A stretch of 64,000 nucleotides of DNA from Phlebotomus papatasi. Lineage: Eukaryota; Arthropoda; Insecta; Diptera; Psychodidae. Below are positions 52,396 through 63,290 of the stretch, one piece after another. Position 1 is the stretch's first letter. Every line of letters starts with the position of its first letter. A program made the position numbers and the translations under genes. The notes under the pieces were generated by a model. It ran no database searches. It worked only from the letters and a program-made list of their open reading frames with translations, and was not told the DNA's origin. Where the stretch lies: positions 52,080,001 through 52,144,000 of the forward strand of contig NC_077222.1 of NCBI RefSeq assembly GCF_024763615.1. The letters are read 5' to 3'.

Positions 52396-53222
52396 AATAT
52401 GAATTACCCCTTGGAATAAGTAATATTATAGCAGTAAATCCGATTTATAGAATGACCGTCTTGAGACAGTCTTACCTAATATAGGGTAAAGTGAAAACGG
52501 TGAAAACGGATCGAAAGAATTTTATATGAATTGCCTACACTGAAAAAATATTATGTGAAATTGTTTGTAAATGTTTGTAAATTCCTATTAGAAGCACACC
52601 CTTCACCTCCAACTCAGAGGGCTAACCCTAGGGACAAGGCACATTGTGTACCCAATTAGTCTTTAGGGATTCAAAGTAACTGCAGGGACTTTAGTCGCGG
52701 AACAGATTCGACTTACACAGTAATGTTTTTTGTTGTTGCATTTTTGCTTGCAAATTCATTTGGAAAATCACTCTTGGAAATCATATTTTATTCCTTCTTT
52801 CTGTATTATGCTCAACGCTAACGCACAATGACTTGTGTTCTGTAAACATGCTTTTTTGACATTTCAGAAAGAGCGAAAACAAAAGTTATTGTATTTTGCA
52901 TATTATATTCACTAAAGTTAAATATGATGTATTTTGCATCTTCGAGTTTTTGGTTATTATCACGTTCTATGATTAATTTCATAATTTAAAATTTTAAAAT
53001 AAAATTTTTGAATACTTTTGTGGTCACTTTAAATTCGAGGAATTCGATTAAATTTTTTTTTTAAATTTTTCTGCGGCTTATTTTTTGTCTCTAAAAGCCA
53101 TGCTTTTTGTTTAGATTTTGACTGTATAAAAAAATTTAAAAAAAAAGCAACCCGAGAGTAGGCGATTGCAGTGCATAATGCAATTGGATAAAGGTCGTGT
53201 AGCAAGTCAAGCAGAGCATGTG
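52396..53222 (+). other. Intergenic, fragments of repeats
   Basis: 52545-52595 copies an end of the 9.2-kb palindromic MITE. 52600-52710 is GC-richer and unassigned. The rest is AT-rich. Confidence 0.5.
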
Positions 53223-53296
53223 GCCTCTAATAGCTCAGTTGGTAGAGCACTCGTCTAGTTAACGAGAGGTCTCCAGTTCGATTCTGGGTGGAGGCA
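53223..53296 (+). tRNA. tRNA-Thr(AGT)-like sequence, probably a SINE head or pseudogene
   Basis: Acceptor GCCTCTA pairs with TGGAGGC. D-arm GCTC/GAGC, anticodon stem CTCGT/ACGAG with loop CTAGTTA (AGT), and T-arm CCAG-TTCGATT-CTGG are all present. Against a working gene: one extra base lies between acceptor and D-stem, there is no T-run terminator nearby, and downstream AGGAATTTTTCC echoes the AGAAATTTTTCTG after the SINE heads at 23850. I favour a second tRNA-derived SINE family. Confidence 0.45.
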
Positions 53297-53374
53297 GGAA
53301 TTTTTCCTATCTCCACTGAGAATAAACTGGATGATTTGAGTGTCATTTGCTCTGATTGACGATTTCTCTGTACA

Positions 53375-53714
53375 TACAGTAGACTCTCGCTTATCCGTGA
53401 GAGCGTGACCACATGTCACACGGATTTTGAGATTGATACACATCAAATTGTTCGAAATCCAACGATTTTTTTATTTACATTGAAAATTTGTGGAGTGAAT
53501 TCTAACTTGACTGAATTGACATTGTCTCTAAACATGCGTACTGTCCAAAAAATTTACAGTGAGAAAGAATTACAGTAGATAGAACACATTTGCTTTAACA
53601 AAAAAACCCAAAACGGGGACATTATGACAACAAAATTTTTAAATTTCAACTGTCTCACGGACTTTTCTATGTCACCCGGAAAAAGAGTCCACAGATAAGC
53701 GAGAGTCTACTGTA
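53375..53714. mobile_element. 340-bp MITE, ends CAGTAGACTCTCGCTTATC
   Basis: TA-CAGTAGACTCTCGCTTATCC to GATAAGCGAGAGTCTACTG-TA. No ORF. Ends of this kind are common for pogo-type MITEs (inference). Confidence 0.85.
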
Positions 53715-53767
53715 AATACAATTAACATTGAACTAAAGTTCGTAAAAATTCTCATAATAAAAAAAAT

Positions 53768-53990
53768 TACAGTAGGCTCTCGCTCAATCGAGCCACAAAT
53801 TTTGTTGACAATTTTTACGTTTAATTATGAAGCTAATTCTATCAAATTCGCTGTAGTTCTTCCTATTTTATCGTGACTCTTTATAATTGAGCGTTTTTTG
53901 TGGAATTTACAAAGGTTTTGACGCTCAATTCTATCGCTAAACCGGATGACATTTTGCCCCATACTCCCGATTGAGAGAGAATCTACTGTA
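53768..53990. mobile_element. 223-bp MITE, ends CAGTAGGCTCTCGCT
   Basis: TA-CAGTAGGCTCTCGCTCAATC to GATTGAGAGAGAATCTACTG-TA. Same terminal motif as the 53375 element but a different interior. Confidence 0.82.
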
Positions 53991-54391
53991 ATAAAATTGT
54001 TTAAAATAAATTAGTAATTTAATATTAGTACGCGTACTAGTACAAGAAACTTTTTCTGTTTGCACTTATGGCTGGAATGGCTCGTCCACCGGGTAGTTGT
54101 CAGAAATTTTCGCAGTTTTTCGAAAAAGTTCCGACAGCTGTGTACACAGAAAATTTTCCACCTTCACAATTGCAAAATATTGGCAATTTTGTGGAAAATA
54201 GGTGAAAAATTGTGCGGTGAAACGTGAAAATGGGTCATTTACTTCGATAAGCTTGCACTTTTCAGTCAATACCTGTGCTCAGTGCCACGTAATGCATAGA
54301 TTGCCGAAGATCCTTATCGATTGAGCAGCAAAGTGGACGTGAAAAACTCTTTTTAATCTCTAAATTTCACCTGTAGATAGTGGTTACAAAA
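53991..54391 (+). promoter_or_regulatory. Likely promoter and leader of mannosidase II
   Basis: An insect initiator-like TTCAGTCA lies near 54262. TTTCACCTGTAG at 54365-54376 could be an acceptor, so a leader intron is possible. Both are weak, sequence-only cues. Confidence 0.35.
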
Positions 54392-54496
54392 ATGCGTATA
54401 CGAAGACGATTTGCCCTTATATTCTCCAGTGCTGTAATTCTCTTCTTCCTCTTTCTCTACGTTATTATAAATTACTCCATGCCCAGCGATAAGCCG
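54392..54496 (+). CDS. alpha-Man-IIa: Mannosidase II exon 1
   Basis: 35 codons: MRIRRRFALIFSSAVILFFL and on to SDKP, the cytosolic tail plus anchor. The fly protein starts with the same R-I-R-R-R-F-A-L pattern. Donor GTAAGA, phase 0. Confidence 0.92.
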
Positions 54497-57400
54497 GTAA
54501 GAAACATAGCAGGCTGCCATTGAAAACAAACCCATTTCTCGTCTCATTTTGTTTCCCCCTTTTTCTCATCCGTGTGGCTTTTCTATTTTCAGAAATCAAT
54601 GTTTATGATTGAGAATAAACTGAAAGAACTGCAGCATAATCTAAATAAGCACGCGGAGGAATTCGATGAGATTAAGAAGCAGATAGATAACTTACAGACG
54701 AATCAGGAAAAGAGTCAGGAGCAGCAATTGGATGGGAATGATTTGGTGAAGGATTCCATCATAAATGCTGGCCAATGGGCAGGTGAAACGGAGAATTCAG
54801 AGTGCTCCAATAAATGGGGAGTTGTCCCCAAGCCCGACATCCAGATGCTGGATGTGTACCGGCAACTGGAATTTGACAATCCCAATGGAGGTCCTTGGAC
54901 TCAGGGATGGCGAGTAGAATATGATCCTCATCACTGGAACAGTCATCATCAGCTGAAGGTTTTTGTTGTGCCCCATTCGCACAACGATCCAGGATGGATT
55001 AAGACCTTTGATACTTACTACGAGCACGACACGAAGCCCATTCTGACGAACCTCCTGAGGCATTTGGAGGCGAATGAAGAGATGAAGTTCATTTGGGCAG
55101 AGATTTCCTACTTCTCCAAATGGTACGAAGAACTCTCGATGGACGCCAAGAAGAGGGTGAAACGGTAAGTCATTAAATTTTTATATAAATAGTTTCTCGT
55201 TTCTCTATTGAGCCAAATTCCCATTTAAATCGGAAACATTTTACATTTCCTTTTTATTCTTATAAAAAAATTGAAGAAAAAAATAAATGAAAATCAATGT
55301 AGCTTTATATTTCTTAAATTATTTTATGAAAATCCTAAATTTTTGTAATATTTTTTTTTTATTTCAAAATTTTTAACATAATTTGTCAAATTTAATTTGA
55401 CAAAAAAATAGATTTAACAGTGAACAAAATAAAATATAAAACTTAGTCAAAATTGCAGAAATTAATTTATGCTAAATACGAGCAAACTCAGCTAAAATTC
55501 AAATATTTCTGTTCAATTAAAAAATTCTAGCAAAACCTCCCTAAAATATTTTCGTCTTTATGCAGGCTTAAAGATTTTTGAAAATCAGAATTTGTCCTTA
55601 AAAGCCTCTACACATTGGGAGCAATTTTCGTCAAAAATGCGATTTTCACGTAAATTGTTCCCAATGTGTAGAGGGTTTTAAGGACAAATTCTGTATTGTA
55701 AGTAATTGTAGGTAGATACGTCAAAATTCTGTCAAAAATGCGATTTTTAACGAAAATTGCTTTTTTGAAGGAAATTCCCTGCAGCGTTGTAGGGGAAAAC
55801 GTCAAATTTCTGTCAGAAACGCAATTTTTGAAGAAAATTGCTCCCAATGTGTAGACACCTTAAGATCTATAACACATTAAGATAATTTTTGTCAAAAATT
55901 CAATTTTTGAAATTGGGGAACTTAAGATTAAACTTCAGATTAGAAGACTACGTTAGATCCTAAATAGACTCAGGTCGACACTTGAAAACCTTGAAAATAT
56001 TTAGCCTGCAAAAGTTGGCAGTAAATTTTACAGGCGTAAGTGGCGTAAGATTTTTCGTAAATACTCTTTTACAGCTGAATGTTGAAACGAAGAATAACTT
56101 CAGTTGAACCTCAGATTAGCGTTAATCTAGAGTTAAAATTAAGCTAGGTTTAAATTTTTTTCGTATGCAGAAACGAGGCATAGTGCTTTGGCGTAAGCTG
56201 TTTTTGTTATACGGCAACCCCATATTTTGGCATTTCTGGCATGCCAGAAAATGTCAATTCGTCAATGTTTTCGTTCGATTTAGCAAGATTCCACGGCTTT
56301 TTCTCGTTATTTGGTAATCTTGAACCACCAGACTTGCTAAAAATTCTCTAAAATAAAATAGGAAGGAATATTGTGGATGTGAAAGAATGTGCATGTGTTC
56401 TGGAAGCAAAAAAGTACGACTCCCGTGACTCCTACTTCAGTGGCGACTCATTGAATTCGTATATGGTGGATGTTTCTTTTTATTTCAGGCAAAATTGGCT
56501 TTTTTGAAGCTGTAAATAGAGTGAAAGCCTTATTTCTTTTCAATTAATCCACTAAAGTGCAGATTATATCAATTTTGTATCATTTAACAGTATTTTCGGG
56601 AAGAATTTACAGATAGATGAGGACAGGTTTATTCCATCTTTAAGCCAAAAATTATACCTCCGAAATCGGGGGTCTAATTTTTGGCTTAAACGTTAATCAA
56701 CTGTTTAAATTTAGTCTATTTCTCGTTCAAACATTAGAAAACGGTGGATCATCCTCGAATTATCTTTATACTTCGATTCAACATTCAGCTGTTAAGGCTT
56801 ACGTGCACTGTAAAAAATACCATGCATTAATATTTGATAATTTTTGCACGATCAATATGATTGGAAAATTGAAATTAATTTTGGAATTATTCATAGGCAT
56901 GATATGTTGCTTTTCCGAAAAAAAATAACGTAAGTTTTATAAGAACTTACCTCACTATTTTTACTCTTACTAAATTTTATTTTATTTAATCTGCAACGTC
57001 AAAATCCCAAGGGGGTCACTAAAGCCAAAATCTCGAACGTCAAAATTCTGAAAGGGCTATAATCCTGAAAGTTAAATCCTCGAAAACCAAAATTCCGATA
57101 GGGTCACATTCTTGAAAGTCTAAACCCCGAAAAGGTCACAGTCTCAAAAGTCAGCATCCCAAAAGGTCCACTATTCCGAAAGACAAAATCGCGAAAATCA
57201 AAATCCTGTAAACCAGAATTCCGAAATCAAAATTCCGAACGCCAAAATCCCGAAAGTCAAAATTCTGAAAGGGCCAATACCCTGAAAGCCAAAATATCGA
57301 AAGGGTCACAATTTCGAGAGTCAAAATCCTAAAAGGTTCAAAATCCCGAGTGGTTAAAATATGATGTTTTTTCTGTAATCTACCTTTTCTTATAAAAAGA

Positions 57401-60400
57401 AATGTTCAAATTTCACATCCTAAGTCGGTGCTGAAAGTGTCAATAAGTATGGCATGATAATGTCAATAGGTGTTCAATTCACCCTACGACACTTTTATCA
57501 ATTTGAGATTCTGGCTTCGGAGACTTTAATTTTCTCATATTGATTTCTGATGCCTTCGGCACACCTTTTGGTTGAGGAAGATTTAGAAAGTCAAAATTTG
57601 CATCCCTTTCTTTCTTAAAAGATTTGCATATGTCTATCTTACTCTTTCGCACTCTCCTTCTTCTTTTAATTATCACAACAAATTAAATTTAGTTCAGTCC
57701 AATTTTGAGACCGAAAAAGTGGGATAGACTTATACAAATCTTTTGAGAGAGAAAGAGAAGAGAATTTTTACTTTATGAAATTTTCCTGATCTAAAAAAAG
57801 GTATGTCAGAGCAATGAGGTTTTGGCTTTCGGAGATTTTGATCTTCGAGATTTTGACCGTTACAAAGAAGTGGGGAAATTCCGTCAAAATGACAATTTTT
57901 GACAAAAAAGTTAAACTCAATGTGTAGAGGCCTTAAAAATTAAATAGTAATTCAGAAACGTATAATTTAAAATTCAAGATTTTTTGTTTCGAAAGGAACC
58001 GTAACTCAAAATTTAATACGAAAAAAATTTAAAATTTCAGTCTAAGTAATAATTTATAATTTTTCCCTACATAATTCAATATTTAACATTCAATTATTAA
58101 AAAATCAACATTAAAATATTCAAAAATCGGCATTAAAATATTCAAAATTCAACGCAACAAAAGTCAAAAGTAAAATAATTTTTTTTTAATTCATTTGAAA
58201 ACTCTTCAGAATTTGTAGTTCCGGCAATTCCCTTTCACTTGGAAAAATGTGAAAACAGGATACTTATAAAAATTCATATTACTTGAGATGAAGTTTAAAA
58301 ATTTTAGGATCTCCTAGGGGTTATTTCTTGTAAGAATTCATCTTCAATCGGTATTCTGTGAGAGTTATGTATTTATATCAAATAAATAAATTAAAAGAAA
58401 AATAGTTTGTGATAAAAATGAAAAATATCAAAGGTCTCTATACAGATCCCGATTAAAATCCCAAAAGCCAAAATCTTGAACGCCAAAATTCCAAAAATTC
58501 AAAATTCCGAAAACCAAAATCTCAAAATGGATCGAAATCCGAACAGCCTAAACTTCAAACGCCAAAATCCCGAATGGTCAAATTACCGATTTTTTCCTTT
58601 AGGGATTTTGACCCGTTTGGGATTTTGGTTTTTGAGATTTTGGATTTTTTGGGAATTCAAAGTTTGAGATTTTGACTTTTGGGATTTTGCGGTTACGGGA
58701 TTTTGTTTTTTTTTTTTTTTGTGATTTTGGCTATTCGGGATGTTATCTATTCAGGATCATGGCGTTCGGGATTTAGGCTTTTGGGATTTCGGTGTTCGTG
58801 ATTTTAGCTTTCGGGATTTGGTCTTTTCAGTATTTCGGCCTTTGGGATTTAGGCTTTCGGATCGGGATTTTGGCATTCAAGATTTTGTTTTTTCGAGTTT
58901 TTGGCTTTTCGGGATTTTGGTCGACACCGCTCAACACATCTTCCTCCTATTACTTCTTGGCAGAAATATCGAATTTTAATCAAAAGGACAAATATAAATT
59001 AAAATTGGTTTAAATGTGTTAAATTTTCATCAAAATGAAACATTTTGATATAAATCGCTTAAAGTCTATGTGCTCTACAGTTCAGACAATCTTTTCCTTG
59101 AACGGGTAAGCGGGTTTGAAGGCTTCAAAAATCGATTTTTTTTATTTGCTTATTAAAATAAGTAAAGAATATTTTCTGAAAATCTCAACACAATCGGAGT
59201 AAAACTCTCGGAGGTAGAACAGTTTTAGTTATGCATTCCGCCCGCTCGCGCATATTTTTGTAAAACGTTTTTCACAAAACCGGTTTTTTCATAATCGGTT
59301 GTCAAGATATTTAGAAACCGCCTGAACCGATTTTTCTGAAACTTTGCACACTTCTTCTAGATATAGTCGGCTCGTGCTTAACATGAGGGGTTTTAAAAAT
59401 ATTGATTTTGACGAATTTTATAGTATAAAACATGTTAAAAAGTGGCTGAAAATTATCACTTTTTTGAAAAAAGTTGTGCCAAAAATCGAAAAAAAAATCC
59501 TGTTAAGCACGAGCCACATTCATATCCTAAAAGAAAATACTAGTTTTATGGATTTAAGATGAAGCTGTTAGAAAAAAAAACGTGACAACGGAAAAAATGC
59601 GGGTGTGATCATACGGATCATACCATTTCTCAACGGTTCAATTTTGAAAATTTTCCAAAAATTTCCCGGTGAAATTATCTGCCAAGGCCTACTTTATCAA
59701 AGAGATGAAAATCTGAATTTACGAAATTTTAAAGTTCAAAAATAAGAAATGGACAAAATTAAATTTTTTTTCTATGTCAAACCCGCTTATTTCTAAAGAA
59801 AAAAGTAATTTTTAACGAAAATTGTTCCCAATGTGTAGGGTGTGCCAAATTTCGGCATAGTTGCATGCAAGCGCCAAAGTCTCAAGTTTGAAATGTAATG
59901 TCTTTAATAGAAATTGATTTTTTTTATTCCTTCTACTTAAGGAGTGTTGCTTAGAACCTTGTAGACAGTTTATCGTCTTTATTTACTCTAAAATCATTCT
60001 TAATACATTTTAAAATGAATGAAAATGTAGACATAGCTTTGGTGCCCTATTTCGGCCACCTTCATTCTCATAGTTCCTTGCCCATTGGGAATTATTCAAA
60101 TGTCTTTTTCATGTCATCTTGTTTGTCGAAGCTACATTTTTTGTTATTCTTTTGCATTGTATAATATCTAGAGTACGTAAAATCTAAAAGTTCATAGAAA
60201 TTCGAGGAACAAAAAAATGTGGCCGAAATTGCAAGCTGGCCGGAATTTGGCACACTTACCCTATAGGTCTTTAGAAAATATCCACATATTCGGAGTCAAA
60301 ATGATCAATTTTGACGAATACTTCTCATAAGATTTAGAATCATTAAGAGACGGTCTGTGCCAGAACTGGCCTATGCCACTACCCCTAATACCTTTGCAAA

Positions 60401-61908
60401 ATCGTTTTTAAATTTTCAATTTTGCGTTTTTTACGTTCGTTCCCCAGCCTTGTTCAGAGAAAACAGTTGGAGTTTGTAACTGGTGGTTGGGTGATGAATG
60501 ACGAAGCCAATTCCCATTGGATTGCAATAATCCAGCAACTCACTGAGGGCTTGACGTGGCTTAAAGTACATCTTAATGTTACACCAGTATCTTCATGGGC
60601 TATTGATCCTTTTGGTCATACTCCCACCATGCCTTATATTCTCAAGGGAAGTGGCATGAAGCATCTCTTGATCCAGCGAACGCATTATTCGGTGAAGAAG
60701 CGAATGGCTCAGAAGAAAGATTTAGAATTTCGCTGGAGGCAAATTTGGGACAATAGCGGAGAGACAGATTTACTGACACACATGATGCCCTTTTATTCCT
60801 ACGATGTGCCCCATACTTGTGGTCCTGATCCTAAGGTTTGCTGTCAGTTTGACTTTAAGCGTTTGCCTGGGTACGGAGTGAACTGTCCGTGGCGTATAGC
60901 TCCTCAGGCCATTGATGAGGTGAATGTGGCCAAAAGGGCTGAATTGATAGTGGATCAATGGAGGAAGAAATCGATTTTGTACAGAACGAGATCAGTTCTT
61001 ATTCCTTTGGGAGATGATTTTCGGTACAGTCAGAGTTCAGAGTGGGAGGCTCAGAGGGTGAACTATGGGAAACTCTTTGAGTACATCAACAATGAACCGA
61101 GTTTGCATGTTCAGGCCAAATTTGCCACTCTGTCGGAGTATTTTGAGTCTGTGACCAAAGAGAAGGAACTTGAGCAGTTTCCGTCGCTCAGTGGAGACTT
61201 TTTCACATATGCCGACAAAGATGACAACTACTGGAGTGGATACTTCACTTCGAGACCCTACCACAAACGTCTGGATCGTGTTCTTATGAATTTCCTCAGA
61301 TCTGCCGAAATGTTGCATTCCTGGACAATCTGGGAGACTGAAGCGGGCTTTGATAATCTCTTGAGAAATGCCCGAAGAGCTCTGTCTCTCTTTCAGCATC
61401 ATGATGGTGTTACAGGAACAGCTAAAGATCATGTAATGAAAGATTATGCTGCTAGAATGATAGATGCTGTTCGTGCTTCGAAATTTGTCATTCAACAGTC
61501 TGTCTATAGACTCCTCACAAAGCCCTCAATTTACCAGCCAGACTACAAATTCACCTATCTCAATATTGACGATTCCCGCTCACCGAGTCCGGATGAAAAT
61601 CGACCGACAATCATCATTGGTGATGAGATTCCCTTTAAGTACGTCGTTGTGCACAATTCACTGCCACAGGCCCGAGTGGAACTGGTAGAGTTTCTGATTG
61701 CCAAGCCTTTTGTTACTGTCACGGATCCCGATAAGAATACGGTTCCGGCTCAAGTTAGTCCTGTGTGGTCATGGCATCGTGGAGGATTCACAGCGTATGC
61801 CCCCCAAGCGTCCACGACAAAGTACCGATTGACCTTCAAGGCTACCGTTCCGCCAATGGGACTCAAAGTCTACACAATTCACTCCGTCAATTCAGCTGCA
61901 GAAAGCCG
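54392..61908 (+). CDS. alpha-Man-IIa: Golgi alpha-mannosidase II (N-terminal 712 residues)
   Basis: Model: 54392-54496, 54593-55164, 60448-61908; later exons lie right of the window. A type II Golgi membrane enzyme of glycoside hydrolase family 38 that trims two mannoses from GlcNAcMan5GlcNAc2 during N-glycan maturation. Visible are a cytosolic tail (MRIRRR), membrane anchor about 7-28, a coiled-coil stem about 37-80 and the catalytic domain from about 155. Zinc and catalytic residues by family alignment: His165 and Asp167 (PHSHNDPGW), nucleophile Asp279 (WAIDPFGH), Asp416 (PLGDDFRY), His544 (FQHHDGVTGTAK). Fly enzyme numbers are H90, D92, D204, D341 and H471, with a constant offset near 75. 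Full-length relatives have about 1100 residues. No defects seen. Confidence 0.96.
54593..55164 (+). CDS. alpha-Man-IIa: Mannosidase II exon 2
   Basis: After a 96-nt intron. Encodes the stem (KELQHNLNKHAEEFDEIKKQ) and the start of the catalytic domain, including VVPHSHNDPGW and FIWAEISYF. Donor GTAAGT at 55165 splits an Arg codon (CG|C). Confidence 0.95.
55165..55586 (+). other. Mannosidase II intron 2, first part, no gene
   Basis: AT-rich; nothing supportable. Confidence 0.55.
55587..55692. mobile_element. 106-bp palindromic mini-element
   Basis: AGAATTTGTCCTTAAAAGCC and its inverse surround CTCTACACATTGGGAGCAAT / ATTGTTCCCAATGTGTAGAG. The inner phrase CCAATGTGTAGA recurs at 55845, 57913 (variant) and 59829. 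Confidence 0.75.
55693..56989 (+). other. Mannosidase II intron 2, unassigned
   Basis: Decayed half-copies of the CAATGTGTAGA element at 55830-55862; 56150-56480 is slightly GC-richer. No ORF. Confidence 0.5.
56990..57362 (+). repeat. Degenerate CAAAATCCCGAAAGNN minisatellite
   Basis: More than 20 imperfect units of 14-18 bp of the form GCCAAAATCCCGAAAG. Unit length drifts, as in an old slippage array. Confidence 0.8.
57363..58439 (+). other. Mannosidase II intron 2, unassigned
   Basis: AT-rich. 57780-57870 contains a few reversed units (GGCTTTCGGAGATTTTGAT). No gene. Confidence 0.5.
58440..58935. repeat. Inverted pair of the CAAAATCCCGAAA minisatellite
   Basis: 58450-58600 carries units in the CCAAAATCCCGAA direction and 58600-58930 in the TTCGGGATTTTGG direction, with the switch near 58595-58610. 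The result is a long, loosely paired foldback. Confidence 0.8.
58936..59835 (+). other. Mannosidase II intron 2, no gene
   Basis: 59340-59560 contains two copies of GTTAAGCACGAGCC-like words, inverted (GGCTCGTGCTTAAC at 59369, GTTAAGCACGAGCC at 59500), with a roughly 120-bp loop. Otherwise unassigned. Confidence 0.5.
59836..60263 (-). mobile_element. TIR element GGGTAAGTGTGCC, copy 2 (intact length)
   Basis: The right end GGAATTTGGCACACTTACCC-TA is uninterrupted, unlike copy 1. The left end TA-GGGTGTGCCAAATTTCGG lacks four bases of the TIR. About 430 bp, the same interior as 27986-28410 in reverse. Confidence 0.85.
60448..61908 (+). CDS. alpha-Man-IIa: Mannosidase II exon 3
   Basis: Acceptor TCCCCAG ends at 60447; the first base completes Arg, then LVQRKQLEFVTGGWVMNDEA. 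Covers the nucleophile region WAIDPFGHTP, HTCGPDPKVCCQFDFKR, LIPLGDDFRY, GDFFTYADKDDNYWSGYF, LSLFQHHDGVTGTAK and VSPVWSWH. Donor GTAAGT at 61909 leaves phase 2, so the next exon is outside the window. Confidence 0.95.
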
Positions 61909-62444
61909 GTAAGTTTTTTTTCACATTTTTTCATTTTGTTTTATTTTTCCATCGTTATAAAAAAGTTATTGAAAACCTCGATAAGTAACAAATAACCTTG
62001 AAATAACCTTTAAAAATATTTTTCAAGGTCATTTATTTATAGTCGTATTTAAAAACTAAAACAAACTTTATATAAGATTTTTAAATGAATGTGGAAGGTA
62101 ATATTATAGGGGGCAAGCAATATCTACTCTTAAATCTAATATACTTAGGAGGTGACCTGCTTATGCAATCGACTGGTGTGGGCTCCAGACTGTCGCGAGC
62201 TTTCCGCACTAGGTCCTATCACTTGTACGACTCATGACGAACTCACGTCCGTACTCACTGAGATCGTACGATCGACTAAACTATTACAGTCGTCTCCACC
62301 ATCACCAGAGGCGCTGGCCTAGAAAGGAGACATTGCGTCTCGAATATTTAGGGTTGCCTCAGCAGAGCATTTATTGCTATAAGGCGGGAAATTTAAGCTC
62401 TACAATATGTTTATTTCAGTTTCCATATTAAAAAAAAAGAATGG
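61909..62444 (+). other. Mannosidase II intron 3 start, with GC-richer patch
   Basis: 62150-62345 is GC-richer (TGGGCTCCAGACTGTCGCGA) and may be a retroelement scrap. No ORF match. Confidence 0.45.
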
Positions 62445-62707
62445 TACACCGAGAAACAAATGGGGATGCGATTAACTTATTTTTCCTCATAACTTTAACA
62501 CTTTTTAGGTGTAAAAATATATCAACATTTTTTAATGTTAATTTTACACCTTTTTAAGGGTAAAATTAACATGAAAAAGGGTAAATTTAACCCCTAATTC
62601 ACCTAAAAAGGGTAATATTTACACCGATTTCGGATCAATAATGCAGGGTAAAATAAACATTTCCGGAATGTTATTTTAACTTTTTCGGATTTCTCTCTCT
62701 CAGTGTA
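62445..62707 (+). mobile_element. CACTGAGA MITE copy 3
   Basis: TA-CACCGAGAAACAAATGGGG to CTCTCAGTG-TA, with TAATATTTACACCGATTTCG inside as at 22480 and 25460. A solitary insertion, not within a GGGGAGACTGGGG element. Confidence 0.85.
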
Positions 62708-63065
62708 TTAGAGACTTAAATTAGACCGTGCGTGTATAAACAATTTTGATAAAATAATATACTTTACAATGAATTGAAAAAAAAATTAGCTACCTTCAGA
62801 CAACTGAATCTTCGGACAATTCATTTGTTTTCTATGTTCTTAATCTTAATGAATTTGACCTAAGCCGAGAGCTTTAGAAGGATTTGCTGACTTCCTTGAG
62901 TTAATTCTACCTCCATCCCGACTCCGCAGAAATGCACTATTATACACTCAATTTGTTATATTTAATATTGAAAAAACAGTACAGTTCCAGAAACTCCGAA
63001 ATTCGAAGCAATAAGCAGTTTTCAAAATCTAATGGATTATTTGTCCTTAACTATCAAGTATTATC

Positions 63066-63290
63066 CCCTAGACATACTTACGACTTAAGTCGAGAGACAG
63101 CTTAACGTAGTTGTAATCAAAATAATAATCAGATTACATTTCCATCAGTTTTCCACTAAATAAGCCGTTTCTTGGCTTAATCCGAGAAATGGATTAGTCA
63201 GAAACTGAAGGAAATGTAATTTAATCATTATTTTGATTATGATTACGTTAAACTTGGCTTAAATTGTAAGCGTCTCTAAGGCATTAGTCT
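63066..63290. mobile_element. Larger relative of the GCCGAGAGACGACTTA MITE
   Basis: GACTTAAGTCGAGAGACAGC and later CTTGGCTTAATCCGAGAAAT, with inverted AATCATTATTTTGATTATGA / CAAAATAATAATCAGATTAC inside. Related to 38441-38576. Confidence 0.55.

Noticed and set aside
51954..52397. 147-codon minus-strand ORF with KPEKPTFCIA repeats, and a 124-codon plus-strand ORF with FSGFAMQ repeats
   Set aside because: Both are products of the same 30-bp tandem repeat, which has no stop in several frames; there is no supporting start, splice or conservation evidence.
56990..58935. CRISPR-like array of short repeats
   Set aside because: Units of variable length without constant spacers, in an animal intron; they are degenerate tandem repeats.
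60422..60447. Start of mannosidase II at a TTG just upstream of exon 3
   Set aside because: These bases are intron, ending in a consensus acceptor; the true N-terminus is 6 kb upstream and joins in frame.
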